Assembly (NCBI GenBank): GCA_037445025.1
Contig: JBBILI010000014.1
Location: 1 to 64,000, forward strand
Length of the DNA: 64,000 bases
Origin: CAIQQQ01 sp037445025
Lineage (GTDB): Bacteria; Pseudomonadota; Alphaproteobacteria; Acetobacterales; Acetobacteraceae
Direction: 5' to 3'
The translations under genes and the position numbers were made by a program. Of this stretch, positions 46,816 to 55,386 are shown one piece after another. The notes under the pieces are model-generated. The model was given only the letters and a program-made list of their open reading frames with translations. It did not search any database and was not told where the DNA came from. Positions within the stretch are counted from its first letter, which is position 1. Each line of letters starts with the position of its first letter.

Positions 46816-48582
46816 ATGAGCACAGCAGACCTGACCCTCTACCAGCACCGCCCGCTGGCCTTCCTGGCCCGCTATGTGCGGCAGCACTGGCGCGGCCACG
46901 CGGTGGTGCTGGTGGCGGTCGTGCTCGCCGTCGCCGCCTCCGTGCTCTCGCAATACGGCATGAAGGGGCTGATCGATCAGGTCAGCCACGGCCCGGATGC
47001 GCCCAACCATGTCTGGCAGGCGTTTGCCGTGCTGTGCGGGCTGATCGCGGCCGACAATCTGATGTGGCGCGTCGGCGGCTGGATGGCGGCGCACAGCTTC
47101 GTGCGCGTCACCGGCGATGTGCGGCGCGACCTGTTCGCCCATCTCGCCGGCCATTCGCCGAGCTACTACGCCGAGCGCCTGCCGGGCACGCTGGCCGGGC
47201 GCATCACGTCGACCGCCAACGCCATGTTCATGACCGAGAACGTGCTGACCTGGAACGTGCTGCCGCCCTGTCTGGCTGTCATCATAGCCATCCTGCTGAT
47301 CGGCACGGTGAAGCTGTGGATGGCCGCCGCCCTGGGCGCCGTCAGCCTGTCCATGGCCGGCCTCATCTACCTGCTGGCCAGGCGCGGCACCCCGCTGCAC
47401 TCGGCCTACGCGCATGAAGCCGCCGCCGTCGACGGCGAACTGGTCGATGTCATCGGCAACATGGGCGTGGTGCGCGCCTTCGGCGCCGTGTTCCGCGAGC
47501 AGACCCGCTTCACCGACCGCATGACCGGCGAGATGGCCGCCCGCCGACGCAGCCTGCTGTACATGGAAAAGCTGCGCCTCACCCACGCCGTCATGACCGC
47601 GGTGATCACCGCTTGTCTGCTCGGCACCGGGGTCACGCTGTGGCAGCAGGGCCAGGCCTCGGCCGGCGATCTCGTGCTGATCTGCTCGCTCGGCTTCACC
47701 ATCCTGCACGGCACGCGCGACCTCGCGGTGGCGCTGGTCGACCTCACCCAGCATGTCGCGCGCATGCACGAGGCGCTGTCCGCCCTGCTGGTGCCGCACG
47801 ACCTGCCGGACCAGGACGGCGCCGGCGCCCTGGCGCAGGGCCCGGGCCTGGTGCAGTTCCGCGACGTCACCTTCGCCTATCCCGGCCGCCGCCCGGTGCT
47901 GGATGCGTTCAACCTCACCATCGCCCCCGGCCAGCGCGTGGGCCTGGTCGGCGCCTCCGGCGCCGGCAAATCCACCCTCGTCGCCCTGCTGCAGCGCTTT
48001 CACGACGTGCAGTCCGGCGCCGTGCTGATCGACGGCCAGAACATCGCCCAGGTCACCCAGCACAGCCTGCGCCAGGCCATGGCGATCGTGCCGCAGGACA
48101 TCTCGCTGTTCCACCGCTCGGTGATGGAGAACATCCGCTACGCCCGCCCCGACGCGACGGAGGCCGAGGTGCTGGCCGCCGCCTCCGTCGCCCGCTGCCG
48201 CGACTTCATCGAGGCGCTGCCCGAGGGGTTCGAGACCATGGTGGGCGACCGCGGCGCCAAGCTGTCCGGCGGCCAGCGCCAGCGCCTGGCGATCGCGCGC
48301 GCCCTGCTGAAGAACGCGCCGATCCTGCTGCTCGACGAGGCCACCAGCGCGCTGGACAGCGAAAGCGAGCAGCTGATCCAGGACGCGCTGGACAATCTGA
48401 TGCAGGGGCGCACCGTCATCGCCGTGGCGCACCGCCTCTCCACCTTGCGCCACTTCGACCGCATCGTGGTGATGGAGGCCGGCCGGGTGATCGATGACGG
48501 CAGCCCCGACGCGCTGTCGCACCGTCCCGGTCCGTATCGCGACCTGCTGCGCAAGCAGACGATGGAGACGGTCGAGACCTGA
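46816..48582 (+). CDS. ABC exporter, fused permease and ATPase
   Basis: A 588-aa half-transporter of the type I exporter fold: six helices in about residues 20-310, then the nucleotide-binding domain. Walker A GASGAGKS is near 378, signature LSGGQRQRLAIARAL near 481, Walker B ILLLDEATSALD near 502, and the H loop in AVAHRLSTL. It should act as a homodimer. The substrate could be lipid, peptide or drug; the sequence gives no choice. ATG at 46816 (MSTADL) is preferred to an in-frame ATG at 46798. Its TGA shares its last base with repeat B2. Confidence 0.92.
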   Translation: MSTADLTLYQHRPLAFLARYVRQHWRGHAVVLVAVVLAVAASVLSQYGMKGLIDQVSHGPDAPNHVWQAFAVLCGLIAADNLMWRVGGWMAAHSFVRVTGDVRRDLFAHLAGHSPSYYAERLPGTLAGRITSTANAMFMTENVLTWNVLPPCLAVIIAILLIGTVKLWMAAALGAVSLSMAGLIYLLARRGTPLHSAYAHEAAAVDGELVDVIGNMGVVRAFGAVFREQTRFTDRMTGEMAARRRSLLYMEKLRLTHAVMTAVITACLLGTGVTLWQQGQASAGDLVLICSLGFTILHGTRDLAVALVDLTQHVARMHEALSALLVPHDLPDQDGAGALAQGPGLVQFRDVTFAYPGRRPVLDAFNLTIAPGQRVGLVGASGAGKSTLVALLQRFHDVQSGAVLIDGQNIAQVTQHSLRQAMAIVPQDISLFHRSVMENIRYARPDATEAEVLAAASVARCRDFIEALPEGFETMVGDRGAKLSGGQRQRLAIARALLKNAPILLLDEATSALDSESEQLIQDALDNLMQGRTVIAVAHRLSTLRHFDRIVVMEAGRVIDDGSPDALSHRPGPYRDLLRKQTMETVET

Positions 48583-48709
48583 TACCAATGGCCTTGATCG
48601 ATGATTCTTCCATCGATCAAGGCCATTGGTGTCGCGCGCCGGGTTGGCCGGCGGCGGCGCGCCAAACCAAGACTCATACCAACAGTCGTTCATCATGACC
48701 GTTGGTCTG
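48582..48709 (+). repeat. Family B repeat, copy B2
   Basis: Left hairpin 48582-48632 (begins ATACCAATGGCCTTGATC). Compared with B1, both strands of the stem changed together (CAACGG/CCGTTG to CAATGG/CCATTG), so pairing is kept. The right hairpin (48675-48709) has several mismatches. It directly follows the ABC exporter stop. Confidence 0.88.
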
Positions 48710-48789
48710 ATATCCTTCAGGCTTTGTTAATCGTTCCGATGGCACGATGCGTGACAGCCCCATCATGGGAAGCCAGCGGGTACAGTGCC

Positions 48790-49116
48790 ATGTCGATCGA
48801 GAGCGTCACAGCGTCAGCAACATCTTCCGTGCAACCGGTCGCGGCCATGGCGGCCCTCGCTGCAAAGTCGTCTGGCGGCGGCACCGCGTCCGTCGTGTCG
48901 AGCCTTGAGCAGGCGGCCATGTATCCCAACCCGGCCAGCCATCTGGATCCTGAGCTGCACATGGTGATTCTGGAATACCGCAACGCTGCCGGACAGATCA
49001 CCGAAACCCTGCCGACCACGCAGCAGCTGGACCAGTACCGCATGAACCTCACGGAAGGGCCGGGCTCCCCAAATCCGAAGGCGGCGGCGGCGGCCTCGCT
49101 GACGAATTGGGGTTGA
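48790..49116 (+). CDS. Hypothetical 108-aa protein
   Basis: Not recognised. The first 45 residues are Ser/Ala/Val-rich (MSIESVTASATSSVQPVAAM), followed by a compact segment LDPELHMVILEYRNAAGQITETLPTTQQLDQYRM. The 'vileyrn..G.i..tlPt..ql..y' pattern superficially recalls FlaG-like flagellar accessory proteins, but no flagellar gene is nearby and I do not assign it. No signal peptide or TM helix. The RBS is weak (AGCGGG). It lies between repeats B2 and A6. Confidence 0.55.
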   Translation: MSIESVTASATSSVQPVAAMAALAAKSSGGGTASVVSSLEQAAMYPNPASHLDPELHMVILEYRNAAGQITETLPTTQQLDQYRMNLTEGPGSPNPKAAAAASLTNWG

Positions 49117-49117
49117 A

Positions 49118-49240
49118 GGAAGGCCTTCTTTTCTGAAGAAAAGAAGCAAAAGACTTTCATCCCCTGGGCTCCACCCTCTCCGGAACGGCGCGCCAGCCAG
49201 ACAAAAGTTTTTTGGTTCTGTTTTTCAAAAAAGAACCGCT
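49118..49240 (-). repeat. Family A repeat, copy A6 (complete)
   Basis: Type-2 arm CTTCTTTTCTGAAGAAAAG, AAAAGACTTTCATCCCCTGG, central CTCTCCGGAACGG, then AAAAGTTTTTTGGTTCTG and the type-1 arm. It begins 1 bp after the stop of the 108-aa gene and ends 5 bp before the stop of the convergent M20 gene. Confidence 0.88.
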
Positions 49241-49245
49241 TCCTT

Positions 49246-50634
49246 CTACACTTCCGCCAAAGCCGGCAAAAGCCGAGCCCAAGCCGCCAGCCCCTCATCA
49301 AACGAGCTCAGCCGAAAATACTCGTTCGGCGCATGAATGTTCTCATCCGCCGTGGCATAGCTGAACATCACCGTCTCAATGCCCAGCGCCTGCTTGACCA
49401 TGGCCGAAATCGGCAGCGTGCCACCAATGCCCACGCGCACCGGCTCCACCCCATGCGCCTGCAGCACCACCCTCTCCACCGCCGCAAGATGCCGGTTGTC
49501 CTCCGGCACCGCATAGGCCGGCACACCCTTGCGTTCCTGGCGAATGGTGATGTCGGCAAACGCCGGCAGATGCGCGCGCAGATGCGCCGCCACCGCGTCC
49601 CCCGCCCGCGCCGGGTCCTGCCCCGGCCCCAGCCGGCAGGTCAGCTTCGCCCGCGCCACGCAAGGCGTCACCGTCTTGCTGCCGGGACCGTCATACCCCC
49701 CGGCAATGCCGTTCACCTCGATCGTCGGCCGCAGCCACAGCGCCTCCAGCAGCCGCACCCCCGGTGCCAGCGCCCCCGGCCGCGCCCCGATCGCGGCATA
49801 GAACCCGTCCGCGTCGAAATCGAGCCGATCGATCGCCTCGATCGACGCATTGCCCGGCCGCTGCAACCCCTCGGTGAAACCGGCCACCGCAATCCGGTTC
49901 TCATCGTCATGCAAGGTCGCCAGCAGCCGCGCCAGCACCATCACCGCATTGCCCACCGCCCCGCCATAGCGGCCGGAGTGCAGATCCCGCGCCGCCGTGC
50001 GCACCTCCACCTCCAGCGCCGCCAGCCCGCGCGAGGACACGTTGACGCTCGGCAGATCCCGCCGCCAGCGCCCGCCATCCGCCGAGATCAGCACATCCGC
50101 TTGCAGCAGCGCGCCATGCGCCGCCAGGATCGCCGGCAGCGTGCGGCTGCCCACCTCCTCCTCGCCCTCCAGCAGAATCTTGAGGTTCAACGGCAACCCG
50201 CCGCTCACCGCCAGCCACGCCTCGATGGCCGAAACCGCGATCCACACCGGCGTCTTGTCGTCGGACGCCCCGCGCGCATACAGGCACCCCTCGCGGATCT
50301 CCGGCTCGAACGGCGGCGACTGCCACAGCGCCAGCGGGTCCGGCGGCTGCACGTCGTAATGCCCATACACCAGAATGGTCGGCGCCCCCGGCACATCGAG
50401 ACGCTCGCCATAGACAGCGCGATGCCCGCCCTCCTGCAGAAACTGCACGTTCCGCAGCCCGATCCGGGTCAGTCGGTCATGCAGAATCTGGCTGGCCTGC
50501 GCCAACCCGGCCGAATAAGCGGGGTCGGTCGAGACGCTGGGCGCCCGCAGATAATCCAGCAGCTCGGCCAGCAGACGCGGCTTGTGGTCGTCCATCCAGG
50601 CGTCGATGGCGTCGATGGCGGCGATGTCGCTCAC
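49246..50634 (-). CDS. M20-family metallopeptidase/dipeptidase
   Basis: A 462-aa zinc peptidase or amidohydrolase. Metal and catalytic residues are H92 and D94 in VYGHYDVQPPDP, D125 in ARGASDDKTP, E158-E159 in LLEGEEEVGS, and a late His in DENIHAPNEY. A lid/dimer domain separates the catalytic halves. It resembles the ArgE/DapE/CPG2 group, closest in layout to cytosolic non-specific dipeptidases. GTG at 50634 is chosen because it overlaps the SDR stop by 4 nt; a longer frame would run back through the SDR gene. Last gene of a four-gene operon. Confidence 0.92.
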   Translation of the reverse strand: MSDIAAIDAIDAWMDDHKPRLLAELLDYLRAPSVSTDPAYSAGLAQASQILHDRLTRIGLRNVQFLQEGGHRAVYGERLDVPGAPTILVYGHYDVQPPDPLALWQSPPFEPEIREGCLYARGASDDKTPVWIAVSAIEAWLAVSGGLPLNLKILLEGEEEVGSRTLPAILAAHGALLQADVLISADGGRWRRDLPSVNVSSRGLAALEVEVRTAARDLHSGRYGGAVGNAVMVLARLLATLHDDENRIAVAGFTEGLQRPGNASIEAIDRLDFDADGFYAAIGARPGALAPGVRLLEALWLRPTIEVNGIAGGYDGPGSKTVTPCVARAKLTCRLGPGQDPARAGDAVAAHLRAHLPAFADITIRQERKGVPAYAVPEDNRHLAAVERVVLQAHGVEPVRVGIGGTLPISAMVKQALGIETVMFSYATADENIHAPNEYFRLSSFDEGLAAWARLLPALAEV

Positions 50635-51374
50635 TTGCCGCCATCCACCGGCAGAATCTGGCCACTGACATGGCTGGCGAGATCGGAGGCGAAGAACACC
50701 ACGCCATTGGCGATGTCCTGCGCCGAACCGAGCTTGCGCAGGGCGATACGGCTCACGAGCGCCGCCTGCCCCTCCGGCCCATAGCCGTCCCATTGCCGCT
50801 CGGTGGCGGCGTTGGAGCGCACGAAGCCCGGTGCGATGGAATTGACGGTGATGTTGAACTTCCCCAGCTCATGGCAAAGCTGCCGGGTGAGCCCAACCAT
50901 GGCGTGCTTGGCGCTGCAATAGGCCTGAATGCCGGTCAGCGACGCCTGCAGCCCCGCCCCCGAACTGATGTTGACGATCCGCCCCCGCCCCGCCGCCTTC
51001 ATCCCCGGCACCGCGGCACGCGACAGCACCATCGCGGCATTGACGTTGATGTCGAAGATCCGGTCCCAGCCTTCGTCGGTCACGTCCTCCAGCAGCACCG
51101 GCCCCTGCCCGGCCACACCGCCGGCGTTGTTGACCAGGCAATACACCGGCGCCCCGATCCCGGCGATCCAGTCGGCTCCCGCACGGCGGTCGGTGAGGTC
51201 CACCACCGCGGTGGTGATGTCGCGCCCCGCCGCGGTCTCGGCCAGCTCCGCCGCATCGAGATCGCAGCCGAACACCCGCGCGCCCAGATCGGCAAAGGTC
51301 TGCGCGATGCAGCGGCCAAACCCATGGCCGGCGCCGCTGACGGCCACAACATCGCCTTCGAACGAGATCTTCAT
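50631..51374 (-). CDS. SDR-family oxidoreductase
   Basis: A 247-aa classical short-chain dehydrogenase. Cofactor motif SGAGHGFG (13-20), acidic D38 in FGCDLD favouring NAD, NNAGG, catalytic Ser in NISSGAGLQASL and YCSAKHAM with Tyr and Lys. The end is GQILPVDGGK. Third gene of the creatininase operon; ATG overlaps the upstream KPR-like gene stop by 4 nt. The substrate is presumably a hydroxy or keto intermediate of that pathway (inference). Confidence 0.93.
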   Translation of the reverse strand: MKISFEGDVVAVSGAGHGFGRCIAQTFADLGARVFGCDLDAAELAETAAGRDITTAVVDLTDRRAGADWIAGIGAPVYCLVNNAGGVAGQGPVLLEDVTDEGWDRIFDINVNAAMVLSRAAVPGMKAAGRGRIVNISSGAGLQASLTGIQAYCSAKHAMVGLTRQLCHELGKFNITVNSIAPGFVRSNAATERQWDGYGPEGQAALVSRIALRKLGSAQDIANGVVFFASDLASHVSGQILPVDGGK

Positions 51375-52375
51375 GCCGCGAGCTCCAGCAGATTGTCATC
51401 GGAGAGGGCGCGCGTGCCAGCCTCCACCTCATGGATCATCGCCACCAGCTTCTCCACCTTGGGACAGGCGATGCCATGCTTGCGCCCGATCGTGGCAATC
51501 GGCGCTATCTGACTGTCCACCTCGGTGCGCCGCTTGCGCACCGCCAGATCCCGCCACACGCCGGAATGCGTCTTGGCACTGCCGGTGTTGAATCGCACCA
51601 TCGCCGCCACGCTGGCCTTCGCCGCGTCCTCGGTGGCGCCGGGCGCGAACGCCTCGGGGTCGAACCCGTTGAACCCGCGCAGATTGGCGCCCTCGGCCCG
51701 GCCCACCATCACCGCCTCGCGCCCCAGCTCGCGCCACAGCCCCAGCAGCTCCGGCCGCGCCAGACAGTCGACGATGCTGGCATCGCCCAGCGCCTGCGCG
51801 AACAGCATCGCACCGTAGCCGAGCTTGCCCCAGAGATAGCCCCAGATATCCGGCGTGGTGATGGCGTTCGGCTCGAAATCCAGCATCACACTGTGCAGCG
51901 CCGCCAGCCGCTCGGTCATCGCCCCGTCGATCTCACCGAGCACCACCGCACCGCGCCCGCCGAACATGATATGGCCCGGCTCCATCCAGTCCGCACCGAA
52001 ATTGACGAAGGCGCCCATGGTGCGCGCAGCACCCACGATGCCAGAGATCTCGATCTCGTTGAGCCCGTTCTGCAGCGACAGCACATAGCCGTCATCCGCC
52101 AGATGCGGCGCCAGGGCGGCCGCGGCGCCGGCCGTGTGATGCGCCTTCACACAGAGAAAGATGTGCTCCCAAACCCCCGTCACGCCCTCCGGCGTCAACG
52201 CATTCGCCATGACGGTGAATTCCTCGATCGGGCCCGAGATGCGCAGCCCGGTGGCGTTGATCGCCGCCACATGGCTCGCTTCCACGTCCACGAACGTGAT
52301 GTCGTGTCCCGCCCGCACCAGATACGCGCCCACCGTGCCGCCGATCGCCCCGGCACCCCAAACAAGTATTTTCAC
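51371..52375 (-). CDS. 2-dehydropantoate 2-reductase-like protein
   Basis: A 334-aa ApbA/PanE-fold reductase. Rossmann motif WGAGAIGG is at 6-13, and the KPR catalytic Lys is in FLCVKAHHT. An all-helical C-terminal domain contains the KPR-like WGKLGYGAMLFA and a long helical stretch. It is longer than PanE (about 300), and the catabolic neighbours make pantothenate synthesis unlikely; such paralogues reduce other 2-keto acids. GTG at 52375 overlaps the creatininase stop (GTGA). Second gene of the operon. Confidence 0.88.
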   Translation of the reverse strand: MKILVWGAGAIGGTVGAYLVRAGHDITFVDVEASHVAAINATGLRISGPIEEFTVMANALTPEGVTGVWEHIFLCVKAHHTAGAAAALAPHLADDGYVLSLQNGLNEIEISGIVGAARTMGAFVNFGADWMEPGHIMFGGRGAVVLGEIDGAMTERLAALHSVMLDFEPNAITTPDIWGYLWGKLGYGAMLFAQALGDASIVDCLARPELLGLWRELGREAVMVGRAEGANLRGFNGFDPEAFAPGATEDAAKASVAAMVRFNTGSAKTHSGVWRDLAVRKRRTEVDSQIAPIATIGRKHGIACPKVEKLVAMIHEVEAGTRALSDDNLLELAA

Positions 52376-53064
52376 CACGCCTCCAGCATCGCCCGGGTTT
52401 CCTCGATCGCCACCGCCCAGATCGCGAGCATCTCGTTGTCCGAGCGCTGCGAGCGGCCGCCATAGCTGCCATCCTCCAGCAGATTGCGCGCCTCGAACGG
52501 CGGCAAGGTCTTCAGCCGGTCGGTGTCGACCAGCGGCTTCTCCTCGTCGGCCACGGTGGTGGCCAGGCGGGTCCAGGGGAAGTTCTCCATCCAGCTGGCA
52601 TGGCTGGCCACGGTATCCGTCGCCATCACCTGCGCCCAGGTCTTCGGCGCCTTCCACCAGTCATGGAACCGCACCCGGCAATCCGGGTTGTCGAGCATCC
52701 ATTCCTGCGCCAGCGCTGCCGCCGGCTGGTTGCCGCCATGCCCGTTGACGATAAGGATCCGCCGGAACCCGCCCCGCTTGAGGCTGTCCAGCGTGTCGCG
52801 CACCAGCTCGCAATAGGTCGACACGCGGATATGGATGCTGCCGGGAAATGCCTGGAAATACGGGGCGATGCCGAACGGAATCGCGGGATACACCGGAATG
52901 CCCAACGGCTCCGCAGCATCCACCGCGCATTTCTCCGCCAGAATGGCATCGACCATGAGCGAGAGACCGGCATGCTGCTCGGTGCTGCCGAGCGGGAGAA
53001 CCACCCGGTCATCCGAGCGGGTCCAGTCCTCGATCATCCGCCAGTCCATGTCGGCGATTCGCAT
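52372..53064 (-). CDS. Creatininase-family amidohydrolase
   Basis: A 230-aa member of the creatinine amidohydrolase fold. Metal ligands are E29 and H31 in LPLGSTEQHAG, D39 in LMVDA, and H109 in NGHGGN. A later Glu (NFPWTRLATTVADEEKP) is in the usual region. The family includes creatininase, mycofactocin MftE and N-acyl/formamide hydrolases; the true substrate is unknown. It is the first gene of a four-gene string (creatininase, KPR-like, SDR, M20), each overlapping the next by 4 nt, suggesting a cyclic amide/peptide-like degradation route. Confidence 0.9.
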   Translation of the reverse strand: MRIADMDWRMIEDWTRSDDRVVLPLGSTEQHAGLSLMVDAILAEKCAVDAAEPLGIPVYPAIPFGIAPYFQAFPGSIHIRVSTYCELVRDTLDSLKRGGFRRILIVNGHGGNQPAAALAQEWMLDNPDCRVRFHDWWKAPKTWAQVMATDTVASHASWMENFPWTRLATTVADEEKPLVDTDRLKTLPPFEARNLLEDGSYGGRSQRSDNEMLAIWAVAIEETRAMLEAW

Positions 53065-53163
53065 CGAACGTGCTCCCGAGTTCTAACGGAAGCAGCCTGC
53101 CACGGAATGGGGCCCCGTCAAATGAGGCGTCAAATCACACGAGGCGCCACACCCCGCTTCCGG

Positions 53164-53379
53164 TCACTGCGCGGCGGAGACCAGGATGTCGCAGTTGCTG
53201 CGTCCAGACAGCAGGCAGTCCTCGATCGCCTCGGTATGGTGCAGATGCTTGACCAGATAGAACGACACGACCACCAGGAACAACGCCACGGCGAGACCGG
53301 CCAACGCCGTGGTCTGCCGGTTGGCATCCTGCTCGCGAATGGTTTCGGGTATAACGGTCCAGCGGTTCGTTCGGGCCAT
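53164..53379 (-). CDS. Small single-span membrane protein
   Basis: 71 aa: a basic N-terminus (MARTNRWTVIPETIREQDANRQ), one TM helix (TTALAGLAVALFLVVVSFYLVK, about 23-45), then a short outer tail with two cysteines (CLLSGRSNC) that could form a disulfide. Not a recognised family. ATG at 53377-53379. It stands alone between the creatininase operon and the glycosylase gene, with 99 and 215 bp of gene-free DNA on the two sides. Confidence 0.65.
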   Translation of the reverse strand: MARTNRWTVIPETIREQDANRQTTALAGLAVALFLVVVSFYLVKHLHHTEAIEDCLLSGRSNCDILVSAAQ

Positions 53380-53594
53380 GTGAAGGCGCCTTGTCGTTAA
53401 GGGCAGCTTACAATACCGCAATCCCCCGGGGGGCTTGCAAGCTTAACCCGCACAGCGGCCCGGAATGTCACGGACAGTTCAGGGCCTGGTCGGCATGAGG
53501 CTGCGGCAAGGGCGACGGCCTGGCCGATTTCGGAACCGATTGCCAGCCTGTCCCTGGTCGGGGGTAGAATGCCGCTTCCGGTCGGGAAACCCGC

Positions 53595-54221
53595 ATGCGC
53601 GCTGCCGAGGCCCATCTCTCCCGTGTCTGTCCGCGGTTCAAAGCGCTGATCCGGCGCGTCGGCCCTCGCGCCGCGCCCGCGGATGACGGCCGCGCGCCCT
53701 ATGCAAAGCTGGTGCGCGCCATCGCCCACCAGCAGCTGCATGGCCGCGCCGCCGAGACGATCTTCGGCCGCTTCCTGGCCCTCTTCCCCGAGCATGACTT
53801 CCCGCCGCCGGAGCTGGTGCTGGACCGCCCGGAGGCCGATCTGCGCGCCTGCGGCTTCAGCCACGCCAAGATCGCCGCCATCCGCGACATCGCCGAGAAG
53901 ACCCGCGCCAAGGTGGTGCCCACGTCTCGCCAGGCGGCGAAGCTGCCCGATGACGAGCTGATCGCCCGCCTCGTCACCATCCGCGGCGTCGGCCGCTGGA
54001 CGGTGGAGATGCTGCTGATGGACATGGGCCGGCCCGACATCCTGCCCGTCGATGATTTCGGCGTGCGCGAAGGCTACCGGATTCTGCACGGGCTGGAGGC
54101 ACAGCCCAAGCCGAAGCAACTGGCGGAGCTGGGTCTGCCCTGGGCGCCGCATCGGTCCACCGCGGCTTGGTATCTGTGGCGGGCGGCGGATGAGGCAAAG
54201 AAGAAAGAGCTTCTTTTTTAA
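53595..54221 (+). CDS. DNA-3-methyladenine glycosylase, AlkA-like
   Basis: A 208-aa base-excision repair glycosylase of the HhH-GPD fold. Helix-hairpin-helix TIRGVGRWTVEML is at 128-140; the catalytic Asp is in LPVDDFGVREG (D153/D154). YAKLVRAIAHQQLHGRAAETIFGRF matches the family's first conserved block. It lacks the N-terminal domain of E. coli AlkA (282 aa), as in short alphaproteobacterial forms. The last residues (KKKELLF) and the stop come from repeat A7, so the original C-terminus was probably near LWRAADEA. Confidence 0.92.
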   Translation: MRAAEAHLSRVCPRFKALIRRVGPRAAPADDGRAPYAKLVRAIAHQQLHGRAAETIFGRFLALFPEHDFPPPELVLDRPEADLRACGFSHAKIAAIRDIAEKTRAKVVPTSRQAAKLPDDELIARLVTIRGVGRWTVEMLLMDMGRPDILPVDDFGVREGYRILHGLEAQPKPKQLAELGLPWAPHRSTAAWYLWRAADEAKKKELLF

Positions 54222-54328
54222 AAAAAAGAAGCAAAAAACTTTTGTACGTTTGAGCCAACCTCGCTCTGGAGAGGGGGCGTCAGCCGATAGAAAGTTTTTT
54301 GGTTCTTTTTTTCAAAAAAGAACCGCTT
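54208..54328 (-). repeat. Family A repeat, copy A7 (complete)
   Basis: Type-2 arm GCTTCTTTTTTAAAAAAAAG, central TCGCTCTGGAGAGGG, GATAGAAAGTTTTTTGG and type-1 arm GGTTCTTTTTTTCAAAAAAG. It contains the 3' ends of both convergent genes: the AlkA stop (54219-54221) and the Gfo/Idh stop (54280-54282). Confidence 0.88.
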
Positions 54329-55386
54329 CGCTTCCTCCAAATCTCTCTCCACCCCCCTCCCTCACGCGACGATCGCACCACAGAAGCCACGAACCGCACC
54401 CCATCCACCCCATCCGCCACATCCGGAAACACCGCCGCCTCGCCGCGAATAGCGCGTGCGATCTCGGCATAAAGCCCGGCGAACCCCTCCAGATACCCCT
54501 CAGGATGCCCAGCCGGAATCCGGCTCATCCGCGCCGCCTCCGCCCCCATGCCCGGCCCACCCCGCGTGCCGTAAACACCAAAGCGCAGATCGTTCTCATG
54601 GCCATGCGCCACCTGGCTCGCCCAGATCGTGCCCCGCGCGCCGCCGGGGTAGCGCAGCAGCACATGGGCGTTGTCATCCACACGGCGGCCCGGGACATGC
54701 GACTGCAGATCGGCCAACACAGCCTCGGCCCGCAGTCCGGTGACGAACTGGAGCAGGTGATAGGCATGAGTGCCGATATCGCCGATCGCGCCGCCCGCCC
54801 CGGTCCGCGCCGGATCGGTCCGCGCCGGATCGGTCCGCCACGCCGCCTGCTTCTGGCCAGTGCTTTCAAGATCCTCGGCGAGCCAGGCCTGGGCATACTG
54901 CGCACGGACGACGCGCAATTTCCCCAACAGCCCCTGCGCCACCATCGCACGGGCCTGACGGACCATCGGATAGCCGGAATAGTTGTACGTGACGGCAAAG
55001 ATCCTACCGGAGGCGGCAGCCAGCAAAGCCAGCGCCTCGGCCTCCACCACTGTCGTGGTCAGCGGCTTGTCACAGATGACATGCAGCCCGGCGCCCAGCG
55101 CCGCCCGGGCGACCGGCGCATGCATATGGTTCGGCGTCACGATCGCCACCGCCTCGATGCCGTCCTCGCGGCCCGCCTCGGCGGCGAACATGTCGGCATA
55201 GCTGCCGTAGCTGCGCGCGGGATCAAGCCCGATGTCGATGCCGGACTGACGTGCCCGATCCGGGTCAGGCGAAAGCGCACCCGCCACCAGCACAAACGCG
55301 TCATCGATCCGCGCCGCAATCCGGTGCACAGCGCCAATGAACGCCCCCTGCCCGCCGCCCACCATGCCAAGCCGGATCCGGCGCAT
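54280..55386 (-). CDS. Gfo/Idh/MocA-family sugar oxidoreductase
   Basis: A 368-aa NAD(P)-dependent sugar or inositol dehydrogenase. N-terminal Rossmann motif is GMVGGGQGAFIGAVHR, with the conserved CDKPL (the family's EKP lysine) and GAGGAIGDIGTHAYHL with the active-site His. The last about 17 residues (RKRSGSFLKKRTKKLSIG) are encoded by repeat A7 and are not family sequence. A 15-bp tandem duplication adds TDPAR before GAGGAIG. ATG at 55386 overlaps the upstream isomerase stop (TGATG). Last gene of the carbohydrate operon. Confidence 0.9.
   Translation of the reverse strand: MRRIRLGMVGGGQGAFIGAVHRIAARIDDAFVLVAGALSPDPDRARQSGIDIGLDPARSYGSYADMFAAEAGREDGIEAVAIVTPNHMHAPVARAALGAGLHVICDKPLTTTVVEAEALALLAAASGRIFAVTYNYSGYPMVRQARAMVAQGLLGKLRVVRAQYAQAWLAEDLESTGQKQAAWRTDPARTDPARTGAGGAIGDIGTHAYHLLQFVTGLRAEAVLADLQSHVPGRRVDDNAHVLLRYPGGARGTIWASQVAHGHENDLRFGVYGTRGGPGMGAEAARMSRIPAGHPEGYLEGFAGLYAEIARAIRGEAAVFPDVADGVDGVRFVASVVRSSREGGGWREIWRKRSGSFLKKRTKKLSIG
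54802..54838. repeat. 15-bp tandem duplication inside the Gfo/Idh gene
   Basis: GGTCCGCGCCGGATC occurs twice, followed by a partial third unit. On the minus strand it encodes TDPAR-TDPAR-T and lengthens a loop just before the active-site His region. It keeps the frame. Confidence 0.75.

Noticed and set aside
46414..48696. A 760-codon open frame opposite the ABC exporter gene
   Set aside because: Shadow frame. It begins inside repeat B2 and ends within the glycosyltransferase gene.
48790..49116. 108-aa protein considered as a FlaG flagellar protein
   Set aside because: Only a short superficial pattern match and no flagellar genes nearby.
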